Assembly: GCA_021828345.1 (NCBI GenBank)
Contig: JAJZJI010000049.1
Location: forward strand, 1 to 8,502
Reading direction: 5' to 3'
Source: Microcaldota archaeon
GTDB taxonomy: Archaea; Micrarchaeota; Micrarchaeia; Micrarchaeales; Micrarchaeaceae
Length of the DNA: 8,502 nt
The position numbers and the translations under genes are program-made. Below, in pieces: positions 6,920 to 8,502 of the stretch (its first letter is position 1; each line of letters begins with the position of its first letter). A model generated the notes under the pieces. That model did no database searches. It was not told the origin of the DNA and saw nothing but the letters and a program-made list of their open reading frames with translations.

Positions 6920-6930
6920 ATATAAATTTG
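6920..6930 (-). promoter_or_regulatory. TATA-like box for the aminotransferase gene
   Basis: On the minus strand this stretch reads AAATTTATA and lies about 36 bp upstream of the ATG at 6889, in the 46-bp gap after the diphthine ligase gene. An archaeal TATA box there would place transcription start near 6899, giving a leader of about 10 nt. It supports the shorter start and at least partial independence from the upstream genes. Confidence 0.4.
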
Positions 6931-6935
6931 TCCAA

Positions 6936-7604
6936 TCAATCTTTATTAATAAATTCCATACTATCAATTATTAATGTACCTACGCCATTGCTATTATCAA
7001 TATGTGATTTTTTTATACGTAGGCCTTTTTTGAATAATGGTCCGTCAAGTGCAAATGATTCCGCCTCACCACCCTCAAATGTAAGGCTGATTCTTTTTTT
7101 CTCGCGCAAAATCTGCAATTTTTTTATTAAATCATCATCTATATGTTTTCCAAGATAACTATTATCTAATCCATCTGCTGCAACGCGTGTTATTATTATA
7201 TCAAAATCTTTTGCAAGTTCGTTTAACTCGGATAAACCATCAATTAACCATAGCGGAGATTCATGGACAATATCTAAATCCTTGCATATATTATCTATCC
7301 TAACCTTCTGATACATACTTGCTGTTGCCCCTGTTATTAATGTATCTATATCGTTCTCCGATAGCACCTGTTTAAGATCCGAAAGTTCAAGTTCTTTTTC
7401 TCCTTTTGTATAAGAAAATACCTGTTTTATGCCAAGAGCTTCAGCTTGCATGCGTGTGAATTCTACATTGGGCTTGTGGAACATGTAGCTAAATTCATTC
7501 TCTGAGCCCATTGTTATTAAAAGATCAACGCGTCTATTACTTGAAAAAACCCGATGCAATGCTAAGGTTGAATCCTTACCACCACTGAAAAGGCATGCAA
7601 TCAT
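6936..7604 (-). CDS. dph6: Diphthine-ammonia ligase (Dph6-type ATP pyrophosphatase)
   Basis: This 222-residue protein belongs to the adenine nucleotide alpha-hydrolase superfamily and matches the archaeal MJ0570-type family equivalent to the N-terminal domain of eukaryotic Dph6. That enzyme uses ATP and ammonium to amidate diphthine on elongation factor 2, the last step of diphthamide formation, in the cytosol. The PP-loop SGGKDS is at 7-12. Other family marks are MFHKPN (41-46), GATASMYQKVRIDNIC (92-107), PLW (117-119) and the C-terminal signature EGGEAESFALDGPLF (177-191). The length is normal for archaeal members, and the extra YjgF/RidA-like domains of the eukaryotic protein are absent. 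The ATG at 7604 is preceded by AGGT six bases upstream, overlapping the stop of the endonuclease III gene, so the two genes are almost surely translated from one message. The family is secure; the function rests on homology. Confidence 0.92.
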   Translation of the reverse strand: MIACLFSGGKDSTLALHRVFSSNRRVDLLITMGSENEFSYMFHKPNVEFTRMQAEALGIKQVFSYTKGEKELELSDLKQVLSENDIDTLITGATASMYQKVRIDNICKDLDIVHESPLWLIDGLSELNELAKDFDIIITRVAADGLDNSYLGKHIDDDLIKKLQILREKKRISLTFEGGEAESFALDGPLFKKGLRIKKSHIDNSNGVGTLIIDSMEFINKD

Positions 7605-7608
7605 AATA

Positions 7609-7616
7609 TTACCTAT
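7609..7616 (-). promoter_or_regulatory. Shine-Dalgarno-like site for dph6 overlapping the nth stop
   Basis: On the minus strand the end of the endonuclease III gene reads AATAGGTAA, and AGGT lies six bases before the diphthine ligase ATG at 7604. It is a partial match to the archaeal GGAGGTGA ribosome-binding site. It fixes the dph6 start and indicates translation from a shared transcript. Confidence 0.4.
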
Positions 7617-8259
7617 TTTTATAATCTGAAGAAGGACAAATATTCTTTAGTACACATCTGTTACAGTATTTTCTTCTTGCGGTGCATGTATCTCTACCAA
7701 GAACGATAAATGCGTTTGATACGTACTTTCTGTTATTAATATCTACATTATCAATTAATATTCTTTCTATTTTTTCTGGGTTTTTGGTTTTGGCAATGCC
7801 CAATCTATTTGCTACTGTTATGCAATGCGTATCTATTGCAATGCCATGGTGCAGATTATACGCACCAGATAAAACAACATTTGCGGTCTTTCTCCCAACT
7901 CCCGGTATTTGCACTAATTCATCTATGTTTTTTGGTATTTTTGAGTTAAAATTATCACGTATATAATGCGATGCTTTTATTATGTTGTTTCCTTTATTTC
8001 TATATAATCCTATATGTTTTATGTATTTGAATAGCATATTAGGTTTAAGATTTAAGTAATCATTTATATCAGGATATTTTTTAAATAATTCAACTGTAGC
8101 TTTATTCACCTGTTTATCCTGTGCTTGTGCAGATAAAATGGTTGCAACTAAAAGCTGCCATGGGCTAGAAAAATTTAAAGAGCTCTTTAAACTATTTTTA
8201 TAATGCAATTTAAGCTTTGTCATTATTTTTTTTAGAAATATACGCTTATCATTTGACAT
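7609..8259 (-). CDS. nth: Endonuclease III, DNA glycosylase/AP lyase (Nth), copy 1
   Basis: From ATG 8259 the product has 216 residues, close to E. coli Nth (211). Nth removes oxidised pyrimidines from DNA and cleaves the resulting abasic site in base excision repair. Visible are LNFSSPWQLLVATILSAQ near the N-terminus, the helix-hairpin-helix LVQIPGVGRKTANVV with catalytic lysine K124, AIDTHC with catalytic aspartate D143, and the [4Fe-4S] cluster motif C-x6-C-x2-C-x5-C at C192, C199, C202 and C208. All key residues are present, so it should be active. An ATG at 8277 would add MFIKYY, but those codons coincide with TATA-like sequence (TTTATAAA at 8267-8274), so I favour the shorter form; this is not certain. 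The gene is 4 bp upstream of dph6 and divergent from a second nth gene. Confidence 0.95.
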   Translation of the reverse strand: MSNDKRIFLKKIMTKLKLHYKNSLKSSLNFSSPWQLLVATILSAQAQDKQVNKATVELFKKYPDINDYLNLKPNMLFKYIKHIGLYRNKGNNIIKASHYIRDNFNSKIPKNIDELVQIPGVGRKTANVVLSGAYNLHHGIAIDTHCITVANRLGIAKTKNPEKIERILIDNVDINNRKYVSNAFIVLGRDTCTARRKYCNRCVLKNICPSSDYKNR

Positions 8260-8301
8260 ATAATATTTTATAAACATTCATATTTAATAAATATTGATTA
8301 T
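8260..8301. promoter_or_regulatory. Compact divergent promoter region between two nth genes
   Basis: About 42 bp separate the preferred starts. On the plus strand, TTTATAAA (8267-8274) is a canonical archaeal TATA box and would start transcription near 8296 for the gene at 8302. On the minus strand, TTATTAAATA (8281-8290) would start transcription near 8260, almost at the ATG at 8259. Both transcripts would be leaderless or nearly so, and the two promoter footprints overlap. If the minus gene starts at 8277 instead, the gap is only 24 bp and its TATA box would fall in the other gene's start (a TATA-like sequence exists near 8297-8303). Confidence 0.4.
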
Positions 8302-8502
8302 ATGTGTGCGCAACTATTAGATTTGGATAAATCAAATACAATAGTAAAATCATTATTTGAATTATATCCAAACGCAAAATACTATCTTAATTTTAACTCT
8401 CCAATAGAACTTGTTGTCGCATCTATTCTCTCTGCCCAGACACGTGATGAGACTGTAAATAAAATAACCCCACAATTATTTTCAAAATACAAGGATTGCA
8501 AT
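8302..8502 (+). CDS. Second endonuclease III homologue (Nth family), 3' partial
   Basis: An ATG at 8302 opens a frame that runs 67 codons without a stop to the window edge. The peptide begins MCAQLLDLDKS and contains NFNSPIELVVASILSAQ followed by TRDETVNKITPQLFSKY, the N-terminal signature of endonuclease III-type glycosylases. Over 37 aligned residues it matches the first Nth gene at 23 positions by hand count, so it is a paralogue and not a copy. The catalytic Lys/Asp and iron-sulphur cysteines lie beyond the window, so activity cannot be judged. The SAQTRD segment resembles the classic family more than the SAQAQD of the neighbour. The gene is head to head with that neighbour. A TATA box at 8267-8274 fits this start. 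Confidence 0.88.
   Translation, partial: MCAQLLDLDKSNTIVKSLFELYPNAKYYLNFNSPIELVVASILSAQTRDETVNKITPQLFSKYKDCN

Noticed and set aside
6890..6967. N-terminal extension of the aminotransferase from an ATG at 6967
   Set aside because: The extra 26 residues are rich in Tyr, Trp and Ile, do not match the family N-terminus, overlap the end of dph6 by 32 bp, and cover the likely TATA box at 6921-6929.
6928..7158. Plus-strand open frame opposite the end of dph6
   Set aside because: The dph6 C-terminal signature on the other strand is unmistakable; this frame has no motif.
7682..7966. Plus-strand open frame opposite the nth gene
   Set aside because: It covers the antisense of the helix-hairpin-helix and iron-sulphur regions of Nth, so it is a by-product of that gene.

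Overview
The window looks archaeal. It is AT-rich (about one third G+C by eye) and its genes are compact, with gaps of 4 to about 80 bp. The archaeal markers are a Cdc48/VCP-type tandem AAA+ ATPase, an RPA-type OB-fold protein, a diphthine-ammonia ligase (diphthamide occurs only in archaea and eukaryotes), an alanine aminotransferase of the Pyrococcus furiosus kind, a tRNA gene with no encoded CCA, and TATA-like boxes close to start codons. I cannot name the lineage. A small-genome, low-GC group such as a DPANN archaeon, or a Thermoplasmata relative, would fit; that is inference.

Layout, left to right. Positions 2-2791 (+) hold most of a membrane protein cut by the left window edge: an N-terminal block of about nine membrane segments, a large outside loop, then two AAA+ modules. 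It converges, with 10 bp between stop codons, on a minus-strand pair: an RPA-like ssDNA-binding protein (2802-3593) and, upstream of it, a DHH/DHHA1 phosphoesterase (3631-4722). Next on the minus strand come an aquaporin (4827-5513), a tRNA-Val(UAC) (5583-5654), an alanine aminotransferase (5663-6889), a diphthine-ammonia ligase (6936-7604) and an endonuclease III (7609-8259). At the right edge a second endonuclease III gene starts on the plus strand at 8302 and runs out of the window, head to head with the first.

How the genes relate. The endonuclease III and diphthine ligase genes are 4 bp apart and very probably cotranscribed. The aminotransferase seems to have its own TATA box and lies 8 bp from the tRNA. 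The DHH nuclease and OB-fold protein form a plausible ssDNA-handling pair. The aquaporin has its own upstream region, with a perfect 8-bp inverted repeat around a TATA-like sequence.

The most unusual items are the membrane-fused tandem AAA+ ATPase (no Cdc48 N domain, no protease domain, altered second pore loop), the divergent endonuclease III pair, the atypical aquaporin selectivity filter, and the inverted repeat in the aquaporin promoter region. There is no gene-free stretch over 300 bp, and I saw no insertion sequence, CRISPR array or rRNA.
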